From Pholis gunnellus (Eukaryota > Chordata > Actinopteri > Perciformes > Pholidae), in contig OU342820.1 in NCBI GenBank assembly GCA_910591455.2, forward strand, positions 7,586,706 to 7,650,705: DNA of 64,000 nucleotides. The letters run 5' to 3'. Below the pieces are notes generated by a model, which was not told the origin of the DNA, ran no database searches, and saw only the letters and a program-made list of their open reading frames with translations. A program made the position numbers and the translations under genes. This document shows, piece by piece, positions 51,790-62,526 of the stretch. Numbering within the stretch: the stretch's first letter is position 1; the number at the start of each line of letters is the position of its first letter.

Positions 51790-54700
51790 GGACCATTCCT
51801 TTGATTTAGCTTTTTGGATATTCAAAACGCTCGTACAGTCACAGCTCGAGGCAGAGAGCCGAATGTTGCTTGGCAACAGGCTGAATGCAGCATTGCCGTG
51901 GCCACATGCTCCAGCACTGAGTATTTTTATTAATCTGCTCAACAATCTGTTTTCCCCCCCCCACATTATCTTAACACGTGCGAGGGAGTCTGCTGAGTCA
52001 CTGGCTGAGCATGAGCGGTTTCCAGAACTAACAGAGACTTCCAGTGAGGCCCTGTTGGCGATGAACAACAACCTAAGACGACCCCGAGCAGGAGGGGACA
52101 ACAGAGAGCCAGAGGAGATTGCTCTTATTTCCCTCCCGGTGTTCTCCGCATGAAGATATCAACAGAAATGATAAAAAAAACACCACAGAAGGAGGAGGGG
52201 GAGAGGGAACAATCTGTTTATCTTGGGGCCGTAGCATGCAAAACTAATGGCTGGTTTATTTTGCTTGGCAAGGGAGAGCTGATATTGAGAGTAGATTGAG
52301 GGAGGGGGAGAGGGAGACAGAGGAGAGAGCAGGATATGACTCGCAAGCTATCATCTTCGGCCAAATTTCACTTTTCCGAGGGGCAGTCGGGGCAGGCAAC
52401 CTTCCAGAAAGGGAGGGATTCGGGGGAGGTTATGGTAAATGACGCCTCCACTCAGTCATACAGTGACTCACAAACACAAACAACTGTGTTTACTGCGTGA
52501 GGCCTCAGCGATTTACTTTAGAGTGCCTGAGAAAATGTTAATCTCAAAACAATAGGCAATATATAGTAGTAAGCAAAATAGAAATAAAGAAATAAAAAAA
52601 CGTATAGATCAACTGAACCTCATGCCTAGAATAGAGAAAGCAACCTAGTGGTTTCAAAAGCAGATCCAAAGTTGCCGTTGGATCAGAGCCTTACCTGAGG
52701 AGGAGGTGGTTTCATGGTCACTGCAGGCATCTTGTCCTTCCTCAACAGACGCAGACGGTCCAGGACAGCTGGAGCTGGTGGGACGCTGTTGCTTTCGGCG
52801 CCTCCGAGACCTTTGTGACCGTAGCATATTCTGATCCACGAACTCTTTAGCCCCTTTCTTCAGAGGAGGACGGGGGAAAAGAGTAAACGGCACGATATAG
52901 CATGCACGAAAGCGAACAGAATGCACGATTAGGTTACAATAATTGTGAGGTTGGCATACCTCTAACAGGAAGCAGTCTACGCCACATGGTTCAGTCTCTA
53001 TGCGGATCTCCTTATTCTTCCTCTTGTAAACATTAGGTGTAGCATGGAAAGCTTTATGAAAAGAAAGAAAACTTATTTTGGCTCTCTGTTGCACATCAGT
53101 ATGGTGCATCAATAAGTATTAATCACAATCTCACTGGGACACATCACACCGCAGGAGAAATAATGATCAACATAAATCAAGCCTTTACGGTGGAGGAAAC
53201 AGTCGTATTTGAAGCAACGTCTGCAGAAGAGCGTGTGGAAGGAGTGTAACGACTGCTCCCGCTGTACAGACTTAGCAAAGGGTCCGTCCAGGTTGGGGGT
53301 GCAGAGTGGGGGCAGCTTCACCGGGCGGGGGGGCTCCAAGAGGTCCTTGTACCTGTGGAGGGTTTTAGTAGAAATATATCACACGTGTGAAATTCCTTTA
53401 ACCACGGCACTGCTATGAATTGAAGTTGGTGTGCCGTGTGAAGTCGTAGGTGTTTCTTTCTAAAGCTCTTTCAGATGCTGATCCAACTGCTCCTTTGAGT
53501 CAGAGCGCCTGAGAGGGAGCCACCATTATTACTTTCCTCCCTGACAGCTTGCGTCTCCATGGTGAACACTAGGCAACGGGCCTGTTCGGCATTGTGCACA
53601 TGGATTCACAGTTTCACTGCACTTTTCTTACTTTTCCTTCAGCTCCTCCGAGGAGCCCTTGTAAGGAAACATTGAGGCGATGGCGGAAAATATCTTATCG
53701 TTGGGGACCTTCTTGGTGCTGGACAAGTCCCTCGCTTTGGGAGACAGAAAGAAAGAGAGACGGTTATACAAATAACAGTTTTACCCGCATGTCATGCTTT
53801 GATACAGATTCACAAATAAGTCTTATGCAATGTGTTCTTTTAAACATTTTGCAATGGTACAAAAGATTTCCCAATTCTCAAGGCCGGTTAGCAAAAACGT
53901 GTTCTGAAAACAGTTCAGAGAGAAGCCGCGGTGTTATACAAACACTTCTGTTTTATTCATTGCCCCTCATTCATGGATGTGTTCGTGCACCAGTGCCTCA
54001 GTGACTGTTTATCCAGGTGTGCTTCTATTTCACAATCACTAAGTTTCACATAAAGCTTGGTACGAGAGGGCAGTGCGTTCTGTAATAAGAGCCGGGTCAT
54101 ATCAGTGGAATGGACGAACAGGTTCCCTCACACACCGTACCCATGCAGGGACAGAGGGGCAGCTTCAAAGCAAACAATGCCCGTGCAAACGCTGCTGCTG
54201 TGGCAGGGCGACCTTGCGGCAGCTGTACAGTGTAATGAAAGGAACAGTGCCAGCCTTGTTCATGCTGCAAGCCCTCTTGTTCTCTCACAGGACAAAGTCT
54301 AAACCCAGCTGAAGACTTGCTCACCCTCAGTGGTGCTCCTCCTCTTCTTCCTGACGAATGCCACAGCACCAGGTTTGGCATCTTCCGAACCCTCCGCTGA
54401 GCTCCTCCTCATCGCTCTCTCGTCCTCCTTCTTTACCGTCACCTCCGCCACGGCCTCTGCTGCCGCCACCGCCACCACCACCGCTGCTGCTTCTTCCTCT
54501 TCCTCCTCCTCGTGGTCAGAGTACTGGCTCAAGGCCTCCACCAGCTCTTTGAAGACCTCATCGCTGATAAACCCCCCCTCTGGGACACAGTTAACATGTC
54601 AGAAGCTAAAGTGCCAATGCCTTAAATATTCATTTATGTTTCCCGCACGCTTCCAGGCTGCATCATCAGCACATAACAAACAAAACATCCCAAGGTAATG

Positions 54701-56332
54701 CTGCAGTGATATAAGGTATGACAGGCGCTACATTATTCATTCAACACACACCTCTGTCACCATGGACACCATCGTAGTTGTCGATGAGTTCCTCCAGGAA
54801 GGCCTCGTCCTGTTCCAGCACCTCGTCGCCCATGTACGGGATGTTGTGAAGGAATGTCTCATCCTCCACCTAAGAAACAAAAACTCCCATCAAGACAGGT
54901 ATGCGACCAGCTGATGGCGCTTGTCACACCACCACCTGTGACGCTTCTGAGGACACCACGGCCGGAGAAATGTCAAAGTAGCGTTGTAATTTGATGTCGT
55001 ACCATGAAGTTGTGCTGCAGAGGCGACCAGGAGTACATGAAGGGGATTCCTGCCACTGTTGACAGTGGTCTCATGGCAATGGCTTGAGCTTTGAATTCTG
55101 GGAAGCCACACTCCACTGTGCACATCTGTAAGAGAAGCGGAGGCGCGTTGGGGATGACAAGACAATAGAGCAGTCCTCAGCATTATTGGACAATTTTCAA
55201 ATATATATAATCAAATACACATGCTGCTCGACACCCCAACAGGGAAAAAAATAAACCTAGTAAACACAATAAAAGGGGACTCTGACAACACGGGGGAAGA
55301 GAAAAATGCTGTCATGCCCTCAGGTTGAGCTCCCACAGGGATATAAACCACACTTAGGCTGCATATTATAATCCATTTCTGGCACACAGCTTTGTTCTGA
55401 GATATTTTAGGAACACTTGACAACCAGGTGGGAATCAGAGCAGAACACTGGTGCTGCTAAGGAGGATGCAACGTGACGGAGATGAGGAGTTGTTTCTCAC
55501 AAGACATTCACACAATAATATAGAATTGGATTACTTGTAAAGCCAGAGCAGCCTGGGCAGGAACACATAGCTGGACAGTGCATGCAGGATGCTATGTAAA
55601 TTGTAATAGTTTCAATTCATTTTTATTGCATAAGCCTAATCTAAAGGAATGGCCGTAATGATTATTGTTTACAGTAATCTTCGCACTACTTTAGTGTCCA
55701 AAGTGAAGCAATTGCGGCATATTTCACAGTTTATTTTCGTTTTCGTTTCAGATTACTATAATAACCCAGGTTATATGACGTTATGTGGTGCAAAGGCTAT
55801 TGTTTTACTCTCTTTAGCACACACTCACACACCTTCTTGTTGGCCAGAGCTCCACCAGACGTTGACAGAGGGATGGACTGAATCCTGAGCCTGGACCACT
55901 CTGCATTCAGGAGATTTGTCTGCTGCTCAATCTTTTGCCTGTTGGACATGAACAGGGTCTGGAATCAAACAGAACAAAGAGCATGTCACAACTCCTGAAA
56001 GACACATAAACACACACACACACACACACACAGTGAGTGCTGCATATAAAAAAACACTCATACTGCAAGCCCCTGACGCCATGCATACAGTACACATGCA
56101 TAAATTGAACAAACACCTGTTTGCAGCAATGTTCATAATTGTGTTGACCCACCTTGACCTCCTCTACTTTTTTAAGGCGTTTTAATTGGCGAAGGCGCAT
56201 ATACTCAGACTTGACCCTCCGTCTCCACTCCAGCAGGCTGCGGGACGGTACAAAGGAGGAAGGCTGAGGTTTTGGGGCTGGTGGGGCAGCATCTGTGTCA
56301 GGCGCTGGAGCTGCAGCAGCTGTTTCCTCCAT
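46610..56332 (-). CDS. ezh1: ezh1: PRC2 histone H3K27 methyltransferase, complete 19-exon CDS
   Basis: Coding exons in transcript order: 56153-56332, 55833-55958, 55003-55125, 54752-54869, 54325-54579, 53632-53734, 53189-53352, 52960-53051, 52695-52857, 51350-51534, 49442-49533, 49097-49125, 48845-48970, 47593-47771, 47378-47473, 47179-47260, 47007-47087, 46810-46894, 46610-46670. All phases close, giving 2340 bp (779 residues; human about 747). Landmarks in order: RRRVKSEYMRLRQLKR, SWSPLQHNFM, HSFHTLFCRRCFKYDCFLH, PFHATPNVYKRKNKEI, GTYFNNFCSIARL, the CXC domain (about 545-645) and the SET domain (about 646-765) with ISEYCGE, RFANHSVNPNCYAK and EELFFDYRYSQ, so catalysis looks intact. EESLFRV, KRKNKEI and DCFLLE favour ezh1 over ezh2. 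The enzyme acts in the nucleus with EED and SUZ12 (family knowledge). Odd points: Pro/Ala-rich N-terminus, three GC donors and a shortened exon 12. The ATG is preceded by TTTTAAAG|AGTC, a plausible acceptor, so a non-coding first exon is expected upstream. Confidence 0.95.
46810..47473 (-). other. ezh1: ezh1 exons 15-18: SET domain core
   Basis: Exon lengths are 96, 82, 81 and 85 bp, the same as I recall for vertebrate EZH2. Conserved elements are LLLAPSDVAGWGTF, ISEYCGE, LISQDEADRRG, FLFNLNND, RFANHSVNPNCYAK, NGDHRIGIFAKRAI and EELFFDYR. Together they make the SAM- and lysine-binding site. The donors after exons 15 and 16 are GC. Confidence 0.9.
47261..47377 (-). other. ezh1 intron 15: 117-bp GC-AG intron with a TG repeat before its acceptor
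   Basis: Donor GAG|GCAAAT at 47377-47372; acceptor GCATGAGCAG at 47270-47261. A (TG)10 run (plus-strand CA repeat, 47272-47291) occupies the position of the polypyrimidine tract. Phase 0 joins YCGE to LISQDEAD exactly as in other EZH proteins, so the splice is required. Confidence 0.85.
48319..48349. repeat. (GGGA)n microsatellite in ezh1 intron 13
   Basis: About eight GGGA units followed by a G-rich stretch to 48357. Confidence 0.95.
49097..49125 (-). other. ezh1: ezh1 exon 12: 29-bp microexon
   Basis: Reads G TTA TGG GCA AAG ATT CAG CTC AAG AAA G, giving LWAKIQLKK between KKKRKHR (exon 11) and DNSSNQV (exon 13). The expected vertebrate peptide is LWAAHCRKIQLKK or very close, from a 41-bp exon. 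This copy is therefore 12 bp (4 residues) short but in frame. Acceptor is GGCAG|G and donor is G|GTATGT. Confidence 0.85.
49742..49793. repeat. (CA)n microsatellite in ezh1 intron 10
   Basis: About 26 CA units with a CC interruption near 49767. Confidence 0.95.
50430..50460. repeat. AT-rich microsatellite in ezh1 intron 10
   Basis: TA dinucleotide run followed by imperfect ATAATATA repeats. Confidence 0.8.
50645..50960. repeat. Dispersed repeat copy in ezh1 intron 10 (related to 60190-60345)
   Basis: The block GCTACATTAG..GCTA, then GAAGAAGAATG, AAAAAAAGATGATATCTCTG and GTTTCTC recurs in the same order and orientation at 60203-60345. No coding capacity. Left boundary is uncertain. Confidence 0.55.
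51165..51335 (+). repeat. Dispersed repeat copy B, abutting ezh1 exon 10
   Basis: Reverse-complement homologue of 41045-41180, with GATTCTCCGTTTA and ACAGGGTGAGTAATTGATAT. It ends in GTATTCCTTTAA, about 14 bases from the exon 10 donor (51349). Confidence 0.7.
51744..51787. repeat. (CA)n microsatellite in ezh1 intron 9
   Basis: About 22 CA units. Confidence 0.97.
54325..54579 (-). other. ezh1: ezh1 exon 5: acidic and Ala/Val low-complexity segment
   Basis: After FISDEVFKELVEALSQYSDH comes a run of about seven Glu and then AAAVVVAVAAAEAVAEV before a basic segment (RKKRRS). EZH proteins normally have an acidic disordered stretch here. The Ala/Val block is specific to this sequence as far as I can judge and looks like triplet-slippage expansion. 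Confidence 0.85.
56010..56032. repeat. (CA)n microsatellite in ezh1 intron 1
   Basis: About 11 CA units between coding exons 1 and 2. Confidence 0.9.
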
Positions 56333-57099
56333 GACTCTTTAAAAAGACAGAGATAATATTTGGCCCACAAAGGTGTTTAAAAAGTGCACGGTACACTATC
56401 AAAAGAGTGATTGCATCTTGGACATGTATTTTAGGAATTTTTAATAATATTCCTAAAAATGCTTTTCAAAGTGTCTGTGGGACTCAACTGCAAACGTATA
56501 TGAATTTATCAGATTTCACCACCTATTCTATCACAATAATTCTCAATAATACAACTCATGGTATGCTCATAATTGATAGTTTGGTGTAACAGTCCCATTC
56601 TATAATTTATGTTAAATTACTAAGTCTTTATTACATTATACCGTGAGTGCAACATACTCTCTCCCCCTGCCTCTCACAGACATACAACTTCCCCATTCAC
56701 CCTTACTGGAACGTGAAGTCTATTTGAAAGAGTGCCCCCCTCTGTTTGCAAAACAAAACTGAAATTCTATGTAAAAAAAAAAAAAAAAAAGGGTTTGACA
56801 CTGGTGCTTTAAAATCGCTTAGGGCAAGACTTCAACTGACCAAACAATGACCAAACAGACCCATCGTGTGAGAACAAATAAGTAAAGTCTAATTATTTAA
56901 CAGCACGGGGCATGATCCACATTGCTCAGGAGTGGGCGTGCCTCTTCAAAAAAGCAATATGAAGCGGAGCAGAAAAAAGTGCGTAGTACAGTTTTTTCTG
57001 TGTTTCACAAGCACCTTAGTGCACATCAACTTCCCTGTCTGAGCTAGAACAGAATACAAAATAAGTACAACGATAAGACTGCGCTCGGGAAGCTGCTCT

Positions 57100-57800
57100 A
57101 GTGCATTTTTTTTTTCTGGACTGCGAGACGTGCACACGTTTCAGCCTCAGCCATGAAGTGCGCTACGTCCTGTAGCTGCAGCCCCGTTGAGACAGAGCCA
57201 CACAGAATCCATTTAAATGTGTAACACTTTAAAGACGTACGCACCAGGCACCGCAATGACAGCACGTTTTTTCCAGCGGACGCGTGTGCACGTTTGCCTC
57301 TACATCCAGTGTCGCAGTTATTAAATACCTTCAAATCCACGGCTTGCGTCCTATTTGTTGCGAAAAGATCGCAACGCGATCAAGTCCCTGTCTGGGTTTT
57401 TTTTTTTTGTGGGGTCTTTTTTTTTTTTTTACAGTCGAGTCGAGATATCCGGAGCAATTAAAAGCGGTCTTTCTTATGGATCTGACGCAGATATCGTATC
57501 CACACGGCGAGGGGATCTCAGAGAATTCCCTGCGTTATCCATGGGCATGGTGCTGGAGGTTGTTGTTGTTGTAGCTTACAAATAGCTGCGCACTGTCGAG
57601 CCAACCCGAGCAAGGAGGGTGACGTCTTTATTATGATCACAGCCTTTCCTAGCAGAGGAGGATTTATGACTATTCTGCGTCCTGGGAATAAAAAGTAGCG
57701 TGGAGCAGCAGCCACGGCATATAGCCATTTACACGCGCACACAGGAACTGATGCAACTGTCCAGAGTGCTAGATCGCCATCAAAATGCGCGAGGGCATGA
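57100..57800 (-). promoter_or_regulatory. Candidate ezh1 promoter region
   Basis: Upstream of the first coding exon, this stretch is richer in CpG than its surroundings (GCGGACGCGTGTGCACG, GCGACGCGATC-like words). It is the likeliest site for the non-coding first exon of ezh1. No TATA or initiator can be assigned with confidence. It also contains T-rich runs at 57399-57408 and 57418-57431. Confidence 0.3.
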
Positions 57801-59999
57801 CGCTCTATGGGTTTCGATTATAGATTTTGATCGGCATTTTAATGCAATTGTTACAATGAATTAATTAATCTCACAGGAATTTTTTTAGTGTTTTTTCCCC
57901 TTTAAATAGCACAACAAATACATTGCTCACAACACCGGAAATATATTCACATAACAGTTTTAATTACCCCGATTGTGCAGATTGTGTAGGTAAAATAACT
58001 GTCCAAAAATATTAAGAGTGAAAAATGATCAATAGTTGAAAACTCCTACAGTGGACTTCTACCAAACGAAAAACAGTTCAGCTGTTGTTCCGTACTCCTC
58101 CTCCAGGGAGAGCCCGACGCATTTCATCGTCCGTTAGTCGATGGCTGGATGACGATCCTCGGGCCACTGATGCCTTCACGTACTCCACGTAAAACCCTAA
58201 TTTACTTAAAGTGACAACAAGCACGTTTTGGGTTTGTGTTGAGTATTTATGATCGACCTGATTAGTCGAAGGGGCTGCATCGTTTCAAGCCTTAATTTAT
58301 GAAGCATTCCTTAAACTATAAACATCTATTCAAACCTACATCTTTTTGTGACAGTGTGAAAAACAAAACAGGAAATACTAAGCAACATACATTCCACAAA
58401 AGCTATTTGCATATAACCAAAAGGATGCATTTCATAAATACATGTCCATGAGATATTGCTATCACTCCTCACAATAGATATTGTCACACAATCTTTTCTC
58501 TTTCAAACTTAGGTTATTAGGAAAACATCTCTTTTAAATACCTCAATCAGAAAAAAAATGCATACATTTCAAGGATGTTTGAGATATGACTTGACAATAT
58601 TTTCGGCATATATTTAGTGAGTGTCATTTCTCAAGACCATTTCCCTGAAAAGAAGAGGGGATGCCCTTGTGGACAAGGCCACATGCCTTCAATTATTCAG
58701 CAAAGAATCATGACTCTATTTATTAACTTATTTATTATTCAATGTTCGATATTGTTGATGCATATGGGCAACAAGTCAAGTATCAATTTATGGATACATG
58801 TAGGCTATATTGTAAAATGTTATCCTGCATCATATCTTACAGGCTGTAAATATATGCACATTATTCTCTTTATATTCACAGCAACTTGTTTTTTTTTCTA
58901 GTTTATATTTTTCAAAATAAGCCCTAAATGAATAAAAAGAAACCACAAAAAATGCTACTCCTGTGGCACCCAAGATGGCACTGTTCACCTACTTTTCATC
59001 CCATGACACAACATGTGCTCATACACACGTCTAATTTGGATAAAGACACCTGGTCCGACATGGTCTCATATCATGCTATACCAACACGACTGCCTCAGTG
59101 TGTTTCTCTATGCTCTCTGGTTCTACTGTTAATGACATGCATTCCTGACTAGTAATGATGCATTGAGTGAGCAAAAGTCTCTTATATGATAAGGCATTTT
59201 TGCCGTGTCTAGTTGTATTTGAAGTAGCTCGTGCCATGTTGATACCGACCTGTCAAACGAAAGCAAACACGCACAGGAAGATAAGTTTGGGGAGCATGGC
59301 TGTTATCAGCAGGAAGTTTTTAATTCTGTATCATGTAAACAGTGTGTGTTGGTCTTGGCGCCTGTCATTGTGGGACTCAACATGGTGCAGCTTTTATGAT
59401 CTCTTGACAAAGGCTTGGAGATGAAAAGAATCACAAAGCAGCTTGAAATACCCCAGTCATTTAAAACATTCTATTCATGTATGTGTACAAAGCATTTATT
59501 ATTCATAGAAGAGTGACATGCCAATTAAACATTAACTTATTCTGCTTTCCTCCGATAGAACGTTTGAAACGTGTCAAGCTCCTCCTTGTAGGCACAGCCA
59601 TTCACAATTCAACTTTACATTGAAAGTTTGATGCAGATTAATTAAATTGTCTGTTTGTGGGATTTTTATATTCCAGTCACATACGAAAAAAAGAGTGGCC
59701 TCCTTTTTCTGAAATGTAATGTGGAAGCAATTTTGGCCCAGCGCAAGCTGGCTCTCTCCCAAGTCCAGCAGCTGAGACAGAGCACTCATCCTTCAGTGAC
59801 GTGCGTGAGTGCAACAGTTTCATTTTGGAGATCCCTGCCGCTTCTCTTTACCACAGAGGCTCAGCGTGACGTCAGATCCAGAGGTGCTGGGAAGGGGTTG
59901 CTTGTCATCAGATGGTGTAACACAGCACAGACACACAAGTAAAGATCATGCTCTACAGCAACAGAAACACAAACCCATAAAAGCATGTTTATAGGTCGT
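57800..59999. other. Intergenic stretch, nothing recognised
   Basis: AT-rich sequence between ezh1 and the ramp2-like exons. Only short ORFs without family resemblance or splice context. Confidence 0.5.
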
Positions 60000-60345
60000 A
60001 GGGAGTATTACTGCATAAGTTACATAAAGCTTTTTGTGGCTCCAGACGGAGCCATGCAAAATCAGTTGCCTCAAGTGATGTCACTTGAGTCAGCGATTGC
60101 TGCGGCTGAAGTTTAAAAATCTGTCCGTGTGGCGTTAGAAGGAAGTGAGCTTTCCTGTATCCCACCCATCATCTCTGCTTGACGCTAGCGACTCAAAGCT
60201 ACATTAGCCGCTACTAGCATAACACACCCGACTCTCTAATTGAACTCTCTTCAGTCGAGTTGCATTGCGGGTAATTCAGGTGCCAGAGTTTGACAAGGAA
60301 GAAAATGTGTGGAACAAAAAAAGACGATATCTCTGGTTCTGCTGC
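60000..60345. repeat. Dispersed repeat copy (related to 50645-50960)
   Basis: Shares GCTACATTAG.CGCTA, GGTAATTCAGGT-type sequence, a GAAGAAAATG.GTGGAA block and AAAAAAAGACGATATCTCTG with the ezh1 intron 10 copy. The upstream part (60040-60130, CTCCAGACGGAGCC and AAGTGATGTCACTTGAG) contains short palindromes. No ORF of its own. Confidence 0.5.
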
Positions 60346-60449
60346 ATCAGTTTGGATTTCGTACACTTTTATATTGTCATACACCATTTGGTTTGTACTT
60401 TCATTAACTGCTATTTTTGGCAAAAAAAACCCAAACGCAGTTGTAAAAG

Positions 60450-61075
60450 CACATCCATCCATTCATCCTTCCGTCCATACATTGTCCGTCTCTCCACCCT
60501 GAGGGGTTCCCAGGCCAGACGAGATATATCAACCCTCCAGTGTGTTCTGGGTCTAACCTGGGTCCTCTTACCCGTTGGACATGCCCAGAAAACCTCTAAA
60601 AAGAGGCATCCAGGAGGCATCCTGATCCAAAGACCTCAGTTGGCCCCTTTCGACGCAAAGGAGCAGCTGCTTCACTCTGAGCTCCCTCCGGATGTCTGGG
60701 CTCCTCAACCTATCTCTAAGGCTGAGCCAAGCCATCCTACGAAGGAAGATCATTTTGTCCGCTTGTATCCGAGACCTCGTTCTTTCAGTCACTACCCAAG
60801 GATGCATTCCGGTTCGGGTCCCTCTTCACCGCAATGGTCCGGTACAATGCCCGCAGCACTGTTGACACCACATCAAACCGCTTGTCCATCTCCCGCTCCA
60901 CTTTATTCTCACTCACAACCCAGAGGGAGCAATCCACCATTTTCCGGCAGAGAGCCATGGCCTCAGACTTGGAGGTACTGACTCTCATCTCAAACTGCCC
61001 CAGTGTGTGCTGAAGTTCACGGTCTGATGAACAGATCAGATGATGTAGTTCTGTTGGCTTCATCAGCATCGGTTA
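60450..61075 (-). pseudogene. RTE/Rex3-type LINE relic (3' part of the reverse transcriptase ORF)
   Basis: On the minus strand three overlapping frames together read as the C-terminal half of an RTE-type LINE polyprotein: MRVSTSKSEAMALCRKMVDC, then WVVTERTRSRIQA and LSLRDRLRSPDIRREL, then ACPTGKRTQVRPRTHWRVDISRLAW. At least two frameshifts separate them, and the stretch between the first two pieces lacks sequence expected in an intact element. The 3' end carries a GGATGAATGGATGGATG tail, as RTE copies usually do. Long dead. The 238-residue plus-strand ORF across it is antisense noise. Confidence 0.75.
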
Positions 61076-61471
61076 CAAGCAACAACCCTGGGGGTTGTAA
61101 ATGTAAAGACTCCAAATGTACCTCAGTTTATTTACTGTTGCGGTGTAAGTGACTGACATCAGCTGACAGGAGGTAAAATTGGACGATAGCAATTCTCAAG
61201 CAATGCATTTCTGTTGAAATGTCTATAGCAGGGACGATAAGTAGTTGCAGCATGAATCCTTTTACTCCAAGACTGCTCACATGCTATTAGTCCACATGTG
61301 TGTGAACCCATTATTGAAATCAAAATATTGCTTGTATTGATAAAAGCATGAATCAAAGGCAAAGGTAGCGATACAGAGAGAAGGAGAGAATAAAACGAGA
61401 GGGTGGGGCTCTCCCTAACTTCTCTCTTTCTGTTTTGAAGCAGAGGGTGGGATGAGAAAAAGAAACAGATA

Positions 61472-61489
61472 AAGAGAGAGAGAGAGAGT
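61472..61489. repeat. (AG)n microsatellite, short
   Basis: Nine AG units upstream of the ramp2-like first exon. Confidence 0.85.
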
Positions 61490-61670
61490 GATGGTGGTGC
61501 ACCAGTGGACCACAGTTCTAACCTTATCAGAGGCTCTCTGTCCCATTGTGTGAATCCGCCCATCCTAGGAAATGAGGGCTTCCTGTTGTTTTATAGAGCC
61601 TTCCTGCAAAAAGGTTGAGATATGTAATCCCTACCCACCAGGGAAGACGAACAGAGCGTTATCAGGCAAA

Positions 61671-62526
61671 ATGACAGCCACTAGTTTCTCACTCATGATT
61701 TCTGGGTGTTTTTTGCCTCTTCTCATTTGGGGTAAGTAGACGATTTATACTGTCCATTTCTATACTCTTATATGATACAACTTCTTTACTTGCCCTCTAT
61801 CTCGCCTCTCAAGAGGAATGCTTTAGGGGCTTTCTATGATTGAGTGTCTTTTAGAAAGGAGCTTAGCGAGTCTCATGATTGAGCTTTATACTTGAACAGT
61901 TTGGTTTAAGGGCCATAGAGTGATTTTGACCAAGCTGTCTCAACACATTTGTTCTTAAAGAAGAATTTGTGTTACAGAGGCTGTTGCGAATGCTATCACC
62001 AGATCATTAGAGTTGATTTTATGATTCATGCTGTCGTTATTATTAGCTCCTATTCCTTAAATAAGGTCTTTTATTCTTGTGGGAGGTGAATGTATTGTAC
62101 GTGTATATGTCCTTGAGTTGAATATATTAAGATTTCCTCAAAAGAGTGGCAGACAAAGGGAGGATGCATTGACCTCTTCACTCCTCACAGCTTCCTCCTT
62201 GTTATTTCCTTTGCCTCCTCTAATTTCACAAGTACTGAAATTTGTATACCGGTACACATGATTATCATCATAATTCTATTTAATAGTTGTAAAAGTCTTT
62301 TTACTTTACTTCTTTAATCCAATAATATATTGTATTTCTCTTATAGCAGGATGCACAACAGTGGTTTGTCTGGTTGATGAAAAGTTAGCGGCGCAACCGG
62401 CCACAACGATAGGTACCGTATGTGTATTTAAAAAAAATAAAATGTAGGCTTCATGAGCATACATACTTTGACTAACATCACCTCTTTTTTCTACAGGGTA
62501 TCACTCAACAGAGATGACGTTTGCCA
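61671..62526 (+). CDS. ramp2: Probable ramp2 5' exons (signal peptide and N-terminal linker; partial)
   Basis: Three small exons join in frame, each with entry and exit in phase 1 after the first. Exon 61671-61731 encodes MTATSFSLMISGCFLPLLIW, a signal peptide, with donor GG|GTAAGT. Exon 62350-62412 encodes CTTVVCLVDEKLAAQPATTI. Exon 62497-62526 encodes YHSTEMTFA, with donor A|GTAAGA. RAMP2 lies immediately after EZH1 in the same orientation in mammals. It is a single-pass accessory protein that modifies calcitonin-receptor-like receptor trafficking and ligand choice. The diagnostic extracellular Cys/Trp domain and membrane helix are not in the window, so the name rests on synteny and the signal peptide. 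Upstream CAAA before the ATG is a fair Kozak context. Confidence 0.5.

Noticed and set aside
51716..52153. 145-residue plus-strand ORF opposite ezh1 intron 9
   Set aside because: Starts in the CA repeat; no motif or splice support.
52654..53112. 152-residue minus-strand ORF as a single exon
   Set aside because: Contains two ezh1 exons (52695-52857 and 52960-53051) separated by a short intron that happens to stay open.
46610..56332. Assignment as ezh2
   Set aside because: EESLFRV, GTYFNNFCSIARL, VYKRKNKEI and DCFLLE are EZH1-type, and the neighbours cntnap1 and ramp2 match the EZH1 locus.
60265..60981. 238-residue plus-strand ORF, the longest in the window
   Set aside because: Antisense to a recognisable minus-strand LINE relic; no motif of its own.
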